DNA of 47,116 bases from Verrucomicrobiaceae bacterium (GCA_947440575.1 CANETF010000014.1:1-47116); one strand, 5' to 3'. Positions 7,517 to 15,742 are shown, counted from the first letter of the stretch. Program-made: numbers and translations. The notes: generated from the letters alone by a model not told the origin.

Positions 7517-8010
7517 AACCGTACACACCTTCACCACTCTCGCCAAAGCCCTGCGCTGACTCGCGATGTTCATCTCCGCCCTACAACCGCGCCTTGAATT
7601 GCCCGCCTTCTTTGATGCGTAATATGCATAGACCCACGCCGTCTTTCTTGCGATCGCAAAGGGACCGCTCACGTTCTCGATCACCGAAAAGATTACATCG
7701 AGTGCTTTGGCAGACTGATTGGAAGCCGTTCCGCCGCTCCCTCCAATTCCACTCTACTCTCAGCACACCATATCAATCATTTCTACCTTCGGCTTCAGTT
7801 CGACCCCATTTCGTTCACCCCTGTTACCTTTTTCACTACCGACCCAGCCGATCAATGCCGAAGCGGAACGCCCGTCCGGCACACCGATTCATTTCGAGCA
7901 GGGTGCCTACCTACCGTCATTGACACACCGTTACCCAACTCCAATAAACCCTTTCCATTTTCCGCCCCCCATCTTTCTGCCAGTCTCGGTCTCCTAAAGT
8001 TCACCGTTCA
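7517..8010. other. Non-coding stretch after the HNH gene
   Basis: About 500 bp with no credible gene. The first 100 bases in one + frame read TVHTFTTLAKALR, then a stop, then LAMFISALQPRLELPAFFDA. This could be a decayed HTH-antitoxin tail but is too short to call. The rest is AT-richer than the surroundings and pyrimidine-rich. Confidence 0.4.
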
Positions 8011-8141
8011 ACGTTCCCCTTCGCGCAGCGAACCCTTCGAAGCTTCAGCGAAGAACGGGCCCCCTCTGCGCCTCCTCCCCCTCCGCGCCCCTGCGTGCCA
8101 TTCGTGGTTCCCTTTCTTTCTGCCCTCCATTTTTCTGCCAG
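8011..8141. repeat. Direct repeat R1, copy a
   Basis: Begins ACGTTCCCCTTCGCGCAGCG and runs through CTTCGAAGCTTCAGCGAAG (hairpin-forming), a CTCTGCGCCTCC/CTCCGCGCC block and GTGCCATTCGTGGTTCCC. Copy b is at 8238-8370. Fragments recur at 8497-8550 and 8682-8716. Intergenic, with no gene. Confidence 0.85.
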
Positions 8142-8217
8142 CCGAGCGGAGCGAGACAGATAGCCGAAGGCTACCCGAAGGGCCCAGCGGGGACGCTGAG
8201 TCAATTCAGTCTCTCAA
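8135..8217. repeat. Direct repeat R2, copy a (83 bp)
   Basis: Starts CTGCCAGCCGAGCGGAGCG, contains TAGCCGAAGGCTA (small palindrome) and ends CAATTCAGTCTCTCAA. It appears identical over 83 bp to 8544-8626. A diverged third copy is at about 519-600. Confidence 0.9.
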
Positions 8218-8237
8218 AGTTCAAATTTCAACGCCAA

Positions 8238-8370
8238 ACGTTCCCCTTCGCGCAGCGAACCCTTCGAAGCTTCAGCGAAGAACGGGCCCCCTCTGCGCCT
8301 CCCCCCCCTCCGCGCCTCTGCGTGCCATTCGTGGTCCCCTTCTTTTTGCCCCCAATCTTTCTGCCAGCCT
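8238..8370. repeat. Direct repeat R1, copy b
   Basis: Second copy of the repeat at 8011-8141, identical over roughly the first 65 bp and then diverging by small substitutions and indels in the CTCC-rich block. Confidence 0.85.
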
Positions 8371-8543
8371 CAGTCTCTCAACGTTCAAAGTTCAGCGTTC
8401 GACTTTAAACGTTCCCCTCTCACACCCTCTCAGACCCCACCCACCAAATTCTCCTGCCCCCATTCTCCTGCCTACCTCCTCCCTCTCATATTCGTGCCCA
8501 TTCGTGCCATTCGTGGTTCCCCTTCTTTCTGCCCCCCATCTAT

Positions 8544-8626
8544 CTGCCAGCCGAGCGGAGCGAGACAGATAGCCGAAGGCTACCCGAAGGGCCCAGCGGG
8601 GACGCTGAGTCAATTCAGTCTCTCAA
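8544..8626. repeat. Direct repeat R2, copy b (83 bp)
   Basis: Second copy of the 83-bp repeat. It is followed by short iterated ACGTTCAACGTTC/AAGTTCAACGTTC motifs (8626-8655), which also occur at 8380-8415. From here to 8817 nothing looks coding. Confidence 0.9.
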
Positions 8627-8817
8627 CGTTCAACGTTCGAAGTTCAACGTTCCCCCCAGTCCCCCGTCCCTCGTTCCCCCTCTGCGCCTCCTCCCCCTCC
8701 GCGCCTCTGCGTACCCTCTTTTGCAGAGTCATGCCTGGAGACCCCAAACAACATACGTCCATCAAACCACAAGATTCAGACTAGACGCCGACACGCACGC
8801 TCAGACACACTCTTCTC

Positions 8818-9318
8818 ATGAGCAGTTTCCGTCTCCGACCCCGCTTTTCACACGTGATCGACTCAGACATCGAAACCGCTCAGCACACCATCGTTTCCAG
8901 CGCCCAACAACAGGCCGACCGTTGTTCCGTGAAAAGTTTCCCCGGCTACGTCAGCCTCCACATCCTGGAAAAAGACACCCACTACTGGTCCCCCCGTCTC
9001 AGCCTCAGCCTCGAACCCGAGCTCGAAGGCAAAACCCGCGTCGACGGCACCTACGGTCCCCACACCGACGTCTGGTCCGCCTTCCTTTACGGCTACATGC
9101 TCGTCGGATTGTTTGGAATCTTCTCCGGCCTCCTCGGCGCCTGCCAGCTCTGGCTCAACATGCCCGCCTGGGGCCTCTGGATCGCCACCCTCATGCTCCT
9201 GATCGCAGTCGGCATGTACGTCCTGGCTCAGTTCGGCCAGAAAATCGGCGCCCAACAAACCTTCCTCCTCCACCAAATCTACGAACAAGCCGTCGGAACC
9301 ACCATCGAGATCAAGTGA
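8818..9318 (+). CDS. Hypothetical membrane protein
   Basis: 166 residues. The N-terminal ~80 residues are soluble and beta-rich, with a KSFPGYVSLHI and LSLSLEPELEG segment. They are followed by two hydrophobic helices (about 83-110, DVWSAFLYGYMLVGLFGIFS; about 117-140, LWIATLMLLIAVGMYVLAQF) and a short C-terminal helix GAQQTFLLHQIYEQAVGTTIEIK-like tail that is well conserved at DNA level. I cannot assign a function. The last 76 bp of coding sequence (9241-9316) are repeated at 10153-10228 on the far side of vapBC. C-ended codon use matches resident genes. Confidence 0.75.
   Translation: MSSFRLRPRFSHVIDSDIETAQHTIVSSAQQQADRCSVKSFPGYVSLHILEKDTHYWSPRLSLSLEPELEGKTRVDGTYGPHTDVWSAFLYGYMLVGLFGIFSGLLGACQLWLNMPAWGLWIATLMLLIAVGMYVLAQFGQKIGAQQTFLLHQIYEQAVGTTIEIK
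9241..9316 (+). repeat. 76-bp direct repeat, left copy (gene 3' end)
   Basis: The 3' end of the membrane-protein gene, AAAATCGGCGCC to ATCAAGT. It is repeated at 10153-10228 with one difference (GAG to GAA, synonymous). The homology continues a few bases past the stop with a 1-nt indel (TGATCC against TAGATCC), so both copies end in a stop codon. Confidence 0.92.
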
Positions 9319-9360
9319 TCCGAAATGACCGTGCGCCATCACTCCCAAAGGGCTCCAACC

Positions 9361-9389
9361 TTGACATAAAAACACAAAGCTGGCATTCT
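9361..9389 (+). promoter_or_regulatory. Predicted leaderless vapBC promoter
   Basis: TTGACA (9361-9366, perfect -35), a 17-bp spacer, and CATTCT (9384-9389, weak -10). The vapB ATG is 6 nt after the -10 box, the same distance as for the UPF0175 gene, so transcription would start at the start codon. Inferred. Confidence 0.5.
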
Positions 9390-9395
9390 GTTCCC

Positions 9396-9698
9396 ATGCG
9401 AACCACCCTCGATCTGCCAGATCCGCTCATGCGCCGGGTGAAAATTCGCGCCGCTTCCGAAGGCCGTAAACTCGAGGAAGTCATCGCCGACCTGCTCGAA
9501 AAAGGCATGGATACCCCGGCAGTTGAAACGCTACGAGAAGGCGAACGGCCCTACACAATCGATCCCAAGACAGGCATGGCGGTGTCCCGCTCGCTGAACA
9601 CCCCGGGCTTTGTTCCCCCCACTGCAAAGGAATCCCAAGCGATGATCGAACGCGCCAACGAGGAGGAGGACTTGCGACGTGCCGGGTTACTTCGTTGA
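9396..9698 (+). CDS. vapB: VapB-type antitoxin
   Basis: 100 residues. The N-terminus MRTTLDLPDPLMRRVKIRAASEGRKLEEVIADLLEKG is a ribbon-helix-helix DNA-binding fold, and the acidic, flexible C-terminus (residues 75-100, ending NEEEDLRRAGLLR) would wrap the toxin. Antitoxins of this type neutralise a PIN RNase and autoregulate the operon. Its 3' end overlaps vapC by 20 bp. No ribosome site precedes the ATG, consistent with the predicted leaderless transcript. The frame is open far upstream but reads repeat DNA and the membrane-protein gene out of frame. Confidence 0.9.
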   Translation: MRTTLDLPDPLMRRVKIRAASEGRKLEEVIADLLEKGMDTPAVETLREGERPYTIDPKTGMAVSRSLNTPGFVPPTAKESQAMIERANEEEDLRRAGLLR

Positions 9699-10131
9699 TA
9701 CCAATTTATGGTTGGCCTATTACTTCAAAAGGCATCCACATCACGCGATCGCTTCGAAATTCATCCGTCAGAGATCCGCAGAAGATCCAGCCAACCTCTC
9801 TCGCGCCGTTGAGCATTCCTTCCTCCGCCTTCTGACCACCCCTGCGATCTGTCGCGGCTACGATGCCCCTGCGATCACCAATTCCAGGGCGGTGGAAATG
9901 CTTCAAGGTTGGTGCGCCCAGCCTCACATCCACTGCCTCAATGCCGAACCCAAAGGCACGCGTGATCTCTGGTTCGAACTCGCCGCCATCCATTCCGCTT
10001 CGCCCAAAGTCTGGATGGACGCATACCTCGCAGCCTTCGCCATCCGCTCCGGTCTTCCCTTCGCCACCCTGGACACCGACTTCCGCCGCTTCGAAACCGC
10101 CGGCCTCCAACTTCACCTCCTTTCCCATTGA
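9679..10131 (+). CDS. vapC: VapC-type PIN-domain toxin
   Basis: 150-residue PIN-domain ribonuclease toxin. Conserved acidic residues are seen in YFVDTNLWLAYY (D7), AVEHSFLRLLTTP (Glu), KVWMDAYLAAFA (Asp) and FATLDTDFRRF (Asp); together they bind the catalytic metal. VapC toxins cleave tRNA or rRNA. The start is a GTG at 9679 inside the end of vapB, preceded 8 nt earlier by an unusually good ribosome site AGGAGGAGGA (9661-9670), so expression is translationally coupled to the antitoxin. The module lies between two copies of the 3' end of the preceding gene. Confidence 0.93.
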   Translation: MPGYFVDTNLWLAYYFKRHPHHAIASKFIRQRSAEDPANLSRAVEHSFLRLLTTPAICRGYDAPAITNSRAVEMLQGWCAQPHIHCLNAEPKGTRDLWFELAAIHSASPKVWMDAYLAAFAIRSGLPFATLDTDFRRFETAGLQLHLLSH

Positions 10132-10152
10132 GTTTTCAGGCCCACTCTCGAA

Positions 10153-10228
10153 AAAATCGGCGCCCAACAAACCTTCCTCCTCCACCAAATCTACGAACAA
10201 GCCGTCGGAACCACCATCGAAATCAAGT
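10153..10228 (+). repeat. 76-bp direct repeat, right copy
   Basis: Near-identical copy (75/76) of 9241-9316. Here it is an isolated gene tail: the preceding 20 bases belong to the vapC 3' region and no start exists. The following ~235 bp (10229-10464) hold no gene; they include a CTCCGCGCCCTCCGTG motif like those in the 8-kb repeats. Confidence 0.92.
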
Positions 10229-10464
10229 AGATCCAGCATAGCCCTCAACTTCCGTGCCCTCCGCGCCCTCCGTGCGCAATCACTCTCAAATTCAACCACT
10301 CCCGCGCTTGCAGGATTTTCACGCTCCTTTGCCAAGACTTCCAAAGCCCGAAAAAATCCGGCTTCGTTGAACTTGCGTCGAAGACCGGCACTTGATAACG
10401 TCTAGGAATCTTAGGCCGCTCGCCCCTCAAAGTTGATCCGTCACCCCTCTCCCAATCATCCCCC

Positions 10465-11379
10465 ATGAAAGCCCTCATTCTGACGCTGAGTTTGACCCTT
10501 CTCCTGACCACCAATCCCTTCTCAAGGGCTCAAGAATCGGCTTCACCCGCTGACGCGATCGCCCGTGAGCGTGCAGCCGCCTACGTCGCTGCCTGGGAGA
10601 AAAAGGATCCCAAATCAGTGGCTTCACTGTTTGCCGCAGACGCCACCTACTCGACTGACTCTGGCGATACGTTTCAAGGTCAGGCTGCGATCCAGGAACA
10701 ATTGCAGTCCTACTTCACGTCGAACCCAGATTCTGTACTCACACTGGCCACCGAATCCGCCCGCTTCCTAACCCCAGATGTCTTGGTCGAAAATGGCACG
10801 TCAACCGTCACCTCAGGCAACGCTTCGGAAGTGACCACCTACAGCGCCACCCATGTGAAAAAGGACGGCCAATGGTTCATCGCGGAAGTCCATGAGTCCG
10901 TGGTCTCCTCAACGGAACCCGCTGAAGAGGCTCTTGCTTCCCTCGAATGGATGATCGGCAAATGGCGCATGGGAGACTCCGCTGACTCCCCCACCTCTGA
11001 GGCCACATGGACGTTGGACGGTAGCTTCATTTCACGCACCACCCGCATCACCAAAGATGACGGTGCCGCTTTTGTGAGCGTCGAAGTCATCGGCTACGAC
11101 TCCACTAGCGATCAACTTCGCTCCTGGATCTTCGACAACGAGGGAGGCTTCGGAGAATGCACCTGGCGTCAGGATGGCGACAAGTGGCTGGTCAATATCA
11201 GCGCCACCCTTCCGGACGGCAGCCAAGCCTCAAGCCAGCACGTCATCACAATCGTCGATGAAACGCATATCACTCTCGACAACGTGAACCGGGTCGTCAG
11301 CGGCGAGGTCCTCCCCAACCGTGATCGCATCGAAATCACCCGCATCGCCGACGAAACCCCAAAAGCATCAGACAAATGA
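10465..11379 (+). CDS. Secreted SnoaL-like (DUF4440) protein
   Basis: 304 residues with a signal peptide (MKALILTLSLTLLLTTNPFSRAQ, cut near residue 23). Residues about 30-145 form a SnoaL/SgcJ-like NTF2 fold: AIARERAAAYVAAWEKKDP, LFAADATYSTDSGDTFQG, HVKKDGQWFIAEVHES. The C-terminal half (about 155-300) begins LASLEWMIGKWRMGD and resembles DUF1579-like beta-barrel domains. The substrate is unknown; such proteins act in the periplasm or outside. The stop overlaps the next gene's ATG (ATGA), so the two are an operon. Confidence 0.8.
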   Translation: MKALILTLSLTLLLTTNPFSRAQESASPADAIARERAAAYVAAWEKKDPKSVASLFAADATYSTDSGDTFQGQAAIQEQLQSYFTSNPDSVLTLATESARFLTPDVLVENGTSTVTSGNASEVTTYSATHVKKDGQWFIAEVHESVVSSTEPAEEALASLEWMIGKWRMGDSADSPTSEATWTLDGSFISRTTRITKDDGAAFVSVEVIGYDSTSDQLRSWIFDNEGGFGECTWRQDGDKWLVNISATLPDGSQASSQHVITIVDETHITLDNVNRVVSGEVLPNRDRIEITRIADETPKASDK

Positions 11380-13118
11380 AATCCACCTTTGTCCTCTTCT
11401 CTCTGTTCTGCGGCCTGGCGATCATTCTCGGCACACCCGCTCACTCCTTCGCACGAGGCGTCGGCGGTGGCGGCGCCTCCCGTCCTGCCCCCTCCAGATC
11501 TCCCTCCAAAGCACCCTCGAAGCCCGCCTCCAGACCAGCCCCCAAACCCTCTGCAAGCAAGCCCAGCCACAGCAAACCCGCCCCAAGCTATCGCCCAACA
11601 ACAAAACCAGCCCCCAGTAGACCTGCACCCAGTAAACCCAGCTACAGCAAACCCTCCAAACCCCCAGCTTCAATCAAGCCCCCCACCGCTTCCAAACCCT
11701 CCCCTTCGCGCCCGGACATGGGCTATCGCCCACAAACCCGACCCTCGATTCCCGAAGCAAAACCCAGCAGACCCTCAATCCCTCAGACCAAGCCCGCCCT
11801 CCCAACGACTCGCCCCTCATTCCCCGACAAACGCCCCGGCGGCGGCAATGACCTGGTATTCAAACCCTCCGATCGCCCCACCACCCTGCCCGGCAAACTC
11901 CCTCCCATAACCAACCGCCCCACCACCCTACCCGGCAAACTCCCTCCCATAACCAACCGCCCCACCACCCTCCCTGGCAAACTCCCCCCCATCGGCGACC
12001 GCCCCACCACGCTCCCGGGCAAACTCCCCCCCATCACCGATCGCCCAACCACCCTCCCCGGCAATCGTTTCCCCGGGATCAGCAATCGCCCCACCATTCC
12101 GGATCCTCCAGGGCGTCCAGCTCGCCCTCAGCGCCCGGATTGGCCCGATAGCTGGCAGAATAACGACAACAACTTCACCAACATCTCCAATCAATGGAAC
12201 TCGAACAACCAAACGGTCGTCAACAATTTCCAAATCAATCGCAATCAGCAGTGGACCAGCGTCAACAGCCATTGGAACCAACCCGGCTGGCATAACAGCT
12301 GGGGAACACCCGCTTACCGCACATGGCACCGGGATGTCTGGGGCTACCGAGGACACCGCTGCAACGAGATTTGGTATCGCACCGCCCCCTTTCACTACCA
12401 CAACTCCTTCTTCAATGTCCATTGGTGGGGCAGCTGCTGGTGGCACCCTCGCCCGATCGTTTATGCCCACTCCCCTTGGTGGTGGTGGCGGCCCGTCTTG
12501 TGGTCCTCCGTGGGCTACTTCTTCGGCCAAGCCATCGCCCCACAACCCATTGTCTATGACCCCGGCACAACCGTCATTTACGAAGGCGATACCATTTACA
12601 TCAACGGCCAATCCGCAGGCAACGCCACCACTTACCGCGAGCAAACAATTGCCCTGGCCAACCCCGTTCTTGAGGAGGTCCCCGTCCCCACTCCCCCTCC
12701 CGACACGGCCGAACCGACCTCCGAGACCCCCGAAACCACCCTCGCCCAACCCCAGGGCGACTGGCTCCCGGTTGGCGTTTGGGCACTCACCCAACAGGAA
12801 CAAGGCGACGCCACCATGTTCTTCCAACTCTCCATCGACAAGGCGGGCATCGTCGCCGGTGCCTACAAAAACGTCATGACTGGAGACGAGCAACCCATCA
12901 CCGGTCAGCTCGACTTCAAATCCCAACGCGTCGCCTGGCACATCGGCCAAGTGAACTCTACCGTCTACGAAACCGGTCTCTCGAACTTCGAAAACGATGT
13001 CGCCAGTCTCTTCGTCCACTTCGGCACTGAGCAAACCCAAACCTGGCTCCTCGTCCGCATGCCTTCCCCTGAAATGCCTCCCGGCACCGTCAAACTTCCC
13101 GAAATCAAAGACAACTGA
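11376..13118 (+). CDS. Proline-rich surface protein with tandem repeats
   Basis: 580 residues with a signal peptide (about 1-26, ending SFARG). Residues about 35-160 are low-complexity Pro/Ser/Lys. Residues about 165-235 are five tandem ~14-residue repeats, RPTTLPGKLPPITN and variants. The central part (about 250-390) is rich in Asn, Trp and His (NNQTVVNNFQ, WHNSWGTPAYRTWHRD, SPWWWWRPVLW). The C-terminal ~120 residues form a globular domain (GVWALTQQEQGDATMFFQLS). This matches the proteins annotated as 'mu-protocadherin/putative cell-surface protein' in Planctomycetes and Verrucomicrobia. Function unknown; probably exported and cell-wall associated. Cotranscribed with the SnoaL-like gene. Confidence 0.78.
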   Translation: MKSTFVLFSLFCGLAIILGTPAHSFARGVGGGGASRPAPSRSPSKAPSKPASRPAPKPSASKPSHSKPAPSYRPTTKPAPSRPAPSKPSYSKPSKPPASIKPPTASKPSPSRPDMGYRPQTRPSIPEAKPSRPSIPQTKPALPTTRPSFPDKRPGGGNDLVFKPSDRPTTLPGKLPPITNRPTTLPGKLPPITNRPTTLPGKLPPIGDRPTTLPGKLPPITDRPTTLPGNRFPGISNRPTIPDPPGRPARPQRPDWPDSWQNNDNNFTNISNQWNSNNQTVVNNFQINRNQQWTSVNSHWNQPGWHNSWGTPAYRTWHRDVWGYRGHRCNEIWYRTAPFHYHNSFFNVHWWGSCWWHPRPIVYAHSPWWWWRPVLWSSVGYFFGQAIAPQPIVYDPGTTVIYEGDTIYINGQSAGNATTYREQTIALANPVLEEVPVPTPPPDTAEPTSETPETTLAQPQGDWLPVGVWALTQQEQGDATMFFQLSIDKAGIVAGAYKNVMTGDEQPITGQLDFKSQRVAWHIGQVNSTVYETGLSNFENDVASLFVHFGTEQTQTWLLVRMPSPEMPPGTVKLPEIKDN

Positions 13119-13123
13119 CAACC

Positions 13124-14212
13124 CTGGTCAATCGCATCATCTTCCATGTCGATATGGACGCCTTCTTCGCGTCCGTCGAACAGCGTGACCATCCCGAATA
13201 TCGGGGCAAACCCGTCATCGTCGGCTCCCCGCCCGACCAACGTGGCGTCGTCTGCGCCGCCAGCTACGAAGCCCGAAAGTTCCAGGTCCGCTCCGCCATG
13301 CCCTCTCGCACCGCCGGCAAACTCTGCCCCCACGGCATCTTCGTCCGCCCCCGCATGGACGCCTACCGCTCCGAATCCGCCGAAGTCATGCAGATCCTTC
13401 GCGCCTTCACCCCCTCCATCGAGCAAATCTCCGTCGACGAAGCCTACCTCGATTTCACCTCCGTTTTGGCCCAAGACCCCGCCCAAGACCAGGACAGCCT
13501 CCTCGAATCCGCCCTCCCTCTCGCCCGCCAAATCAAAGACCAAATCCAAACCCAACGCGGCCTCACCGCCAGCATCGGCGTCGCCTCCAACAAATTCCTC
13601 GCCAAACTCGGCAGCGACTTCCAAAAGCCCGATGGGCTCACCCTCATTCGCAACCGCGACCGCATCACCTTTCTCCGCCCCCTCCCCGTCCGCTCCATCC
13701 ACGGCGTCGGTCCGGTCACCGCCTCCCACCTCGAAGAACGCGGCCTCACCACCATCGCCGACATCCAGGACACCCAAATCGATCTCTCCCCCCTCGTCGG
13801 CTCCTTCGCCGAACGCCTCAAACAACGCGCCTTCGGCCTCGATGACCGCCCCCTTGACCTTAGCGAAGACCGCAAAAGCATCAGCTCCGAAAACACCTTC
13901 GCCCAAGATACCGACCACCGCCCCACCCTCCGCGCTGCCCTCCGCGAAATGTCAGACGACATCGCCCTCACCCTCGAACGCCACGGCCTCGGCGCCCTCA
14001 CAGTCCAGGTCAAAGTCCGCTACACCGACTTCACCACCCTGACCCGCCAAATCCGCCTCGAAGAACCCGTCGTCACCGCCTCCGAAATCTACCGCCTGTC
14101 CTGCTACCTCCTCGCCCGCCACCGCCTCGTCACCAGCCCGCTCCGCCTTCTCGGCATCGGCGTCTCCACCCTTACAGACCCCTCCCACCCCCAGCTCCGG
14201 CTCCCCATCTGA
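13124..14212 (+). CDS. dinB: DNA polymerase IV, probable CTG start
   Basis: 362-residue Y-family translesion polymerase. Starting at the CTG at 13124 it reads (M)VNRIIFHVDMDAFFASVEQ, which places the metal-binding Asp at residue 10 and the SVDEAYLD pair at D105-E106. Both sit exactly two residues beyond E. coli DinB D8 and D103/E104. The first ATG, at 13154, would remove the HVD aspartate and give a dead enzyme, and no in-frame ATG, GTG or TTG exists between the previous gene and 13154. The palm, fingers and thumb helix-hairpin-helix (VRSIHGVGPVTASHLEERG) are all present, and the little-finger domain ends at RLPI. The gene begins 5 nt after the surface-protein stop. Confidence 0.88.
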   Translation: MVNRIIFHVDMDAFFASVEQRDHPEYRGKPVIVGSPPDQRGVVCAASYEARKFQVRSAMPSRTAGKLCPHGIFVRPRMDAYRSESAEVMQILRAFTPSIEQISVDEAYLDFTSVLAQDPAQDQDSLLESALPLARQIKDQIQTQRGLTASIGVASNKFLAKLGSDFQKPDGLTLIRNRDRITFLRPLPVRSIHGVGPVTASHLEERGLTTIADIQDTQIDLSPLVGSFAERLKQRAFGLDDRPLDLSEDRKSISSENTFAQDTDHRPTLRAALREMSDDIALTLERHGLGALTVQVKVRYTDFTTLTRQIRLEEPVVTASEIYRLSCYLLARHRLVTSPLRLLGIGVSTLTDPSHPQLRLPI

Positions 14213-14398
14213 TACCCGGAAAACTCACTTCCCCAGCCCTAGCCCGGATGATTCATCAACATCGCCTTACGCATCATGAGATAAAACCTTTGCAAGTCCC
14301 CGCCGCATCATGTTTGATAAATCCGGATTCCGCAATGGAGGTGGCGGATGCGCTGCTTCCAGTCGAGGAATTCGGGTTCAAACCAATCAAAGCGTTTC

Positions 14399-15127
14399 AT
14401 GGGTGATTCATCAGACCGAAAACCGTTCCGTCGTGTGTTGTTAAAATTGAGTGGCGAGGCCCTTCGGGAGCCTGGCAGCACCGACAACATCTCTCCTCCG
14501 ATTGTCGAAGACATCGCCACACAAATCAAACAAGCCCACCAGGCAGGCCTCGAAATCGCCGTCGTCGTCGGTGGTGGCAACTTCTGGCGCGGCGTCAGCG
14601 CCAGCAACCGCGGCATGGAACGCGCCACCGCAGACTACATGGGCATGCTCGCCACCGTCATGAACGCCCTCGCCGTTCAAAGCATGCTCGAAGCCCTCGA
14701 CGTCCCCACCCGCGTCCAAAGCGCCATCAAAATGGACAATGTCGCCGAGCCTTTCATCCGCCGCAAAGCCATGCGCCACCTCGAACTCGGCCGCGTCGTC
14801 ATCTTTGCCGCCGGCACCGGCAACCCCTTCTTCTCCACCGATACCACCGCCGCCCTCCGCGCCAGTGAAATCGATGCCCAATGCGTCTTCAAGGCCACCA
14901 AAGTCGACGGCATCTACGACAGTGACCCCAACAAAAACCCCGACGCCAAGCGCTACGACCGCATCAGCTTCCACGACTGCCTCGTCCGCCAGCTCAAAGT
15001 CATGGACGCCGCCGCCTTCTCCCTTTGCATGGAAAACAACATGCCCATCTGCGTCTTCAGCATGGTGGAACCAGACATGATCCGCCGCGCCCTCACCGGC
15101 GAACACGTCGGCACCTACGTCAACTGA
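14399..15127 (+). CDS. pyrH: Uridylate kinase
   Basis: 242-residue UMP kinase (UMP + ATP to UDP), essential in pyrimidine nucleotide synthesis. Amino-acid-kinase fold motifs: RRVLLKLSGEAL, VVVGGGNFWRG, ATADYMGMLATVMNALA, AAGTGNPFFSTDTTAALRA, ATKVDGIYDSDP and the C-terminal GTYVN. The ATG at 14399 puts the KLSGEAL motif about 15 residues in; an upstream ATG at 14348 would add 17 unrelated residues. frr follows after 33 bp, the usual pyrH-frr pair, but rpsB and tsf are not upstream here. The 186 bp before it hold no gene. Confidence 0.96.
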   Translation: MGDSSDRKPFRRVLLKLSGEALREPGSTDNISPPIVEDIATQIKQAHQAGLEIAVVVGGGNFWRGVSASNRGMERATADYMGMLATVMNALAVQSMLEALDVPTRVQSAIKMDNVAEPFIRRKAMRHLELGRVVIFAAGTGNPFFSTDTTAALRASEIDAQCVFKATKVDGIYDSDPNKNPDAKRYDRISFHDCLVRQLKVMDAAAFSLCMENNMPICVFSMVEPDMIRRALTGEHVGTYVN

Positions 15128-15160
15128 CCCCGAATCCCCGACCCCACACACTCCTCACCC

Positions 15161-15727
15161 ATGGACCCCGAACTCACCATGATGGAAACCGAAGAGGCCA
15201 TGTCCAAGGCCGTCGAATACGCCATCCACGAATTCGCCGCCGTTCGCACCGGCAAAGCCTCCCCGGCCCTCGTCGAAGGCCTCGACGTTCATGTCACCAG
15301 CTATGGCTCCAACATGAAGCTCAAGCAGTTGGCCATGATCACCACCCCCGACTCGCGCCTCATCCGCATCGAGCCCTTCGACTCCTCCACCCTCCGCGAC
15401 ATCGACCGCGCCATCCGCGAGTCCCGCCTCGGTCTCAACGGCTCCATCGAAGGCAAAGTCATCCGACTCCCCATTCCCGCCCTCTCCCAGGAACGCCGTG
15501 AGCAAATGGTCAAACTCGTCCGCCAAATGGGCGAGGAAGCCAAAGTCCGCGTCCGCTCCGCTCGCCGGGATGCCATCGAAACCCTCAAAAAAGGCCAAAA
15601 AGAAAGCTTCATCACCGAAGACGACCTCCATCGCCTCGAAAAAGAAGTCCAAACCCTCACCGACAAAAGCGTCGCCGACATCGACCAGCACATCGCCTCC
15701 AAGGAAAAAGAAGTCCTCACCGTGTAA
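15161..15727 (+). CDS. frr: Ribosome recycling factor
   Basis: 188 residues, normal length for RRF, which with EF-G splits the post-termination ribosome. Visible signature: AVRTGKASPALVEGLDVHVTSYG, LNGSIEGKVIRLPIPALSQERREQMVKLVRQMGEEAKVRVRSARRDA, and the closing helix of domain I, SVADIDQHIASKEKEVLTV. No Shine-Dalgarno sequence precedes the ATG (CTCCTCACCC). It lies in the pyrH-frr-beta-helix gene run, with 15 bp to the next gene. Confidence 0.97.
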   Translation: MDPELTMMETEEAMSKAVEYAIHEFAAVRTGKASPALVEGLDVHVTSYGSNMKLKQLAMITTPDSRLIRIEPFDSSTLRDIDRAIRESRLGLNGSIEGKVIRLPIPALSQERREQMVKLVRQMGEEAKVRVRSARRDAIETLKKGQKESFITEDDLHRLEKEVQTLTDKSVADIDQHIASKEKEVLTV

Positions 15728-15742
15728 TCCACCCCCTCACGC

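Noticed and set aside
7581..7766. Small - strand gene after the HNH nuclease
   Set aside because: No recognisable domain, no ribosome site and a shifted, decayed look.
8721..9395. Long upstream extension of vapB
   Set aside because: The frame overlaps the membrane-protein gene out of register and encodes Arg/Pro/His-rich shadow sequence.
13146..14042. Ser/Pro-rich frame over dinB
   Set aside because: Shadow of the C-rich dinB coding strand; the polymerase frame has clear catalytic motifs.
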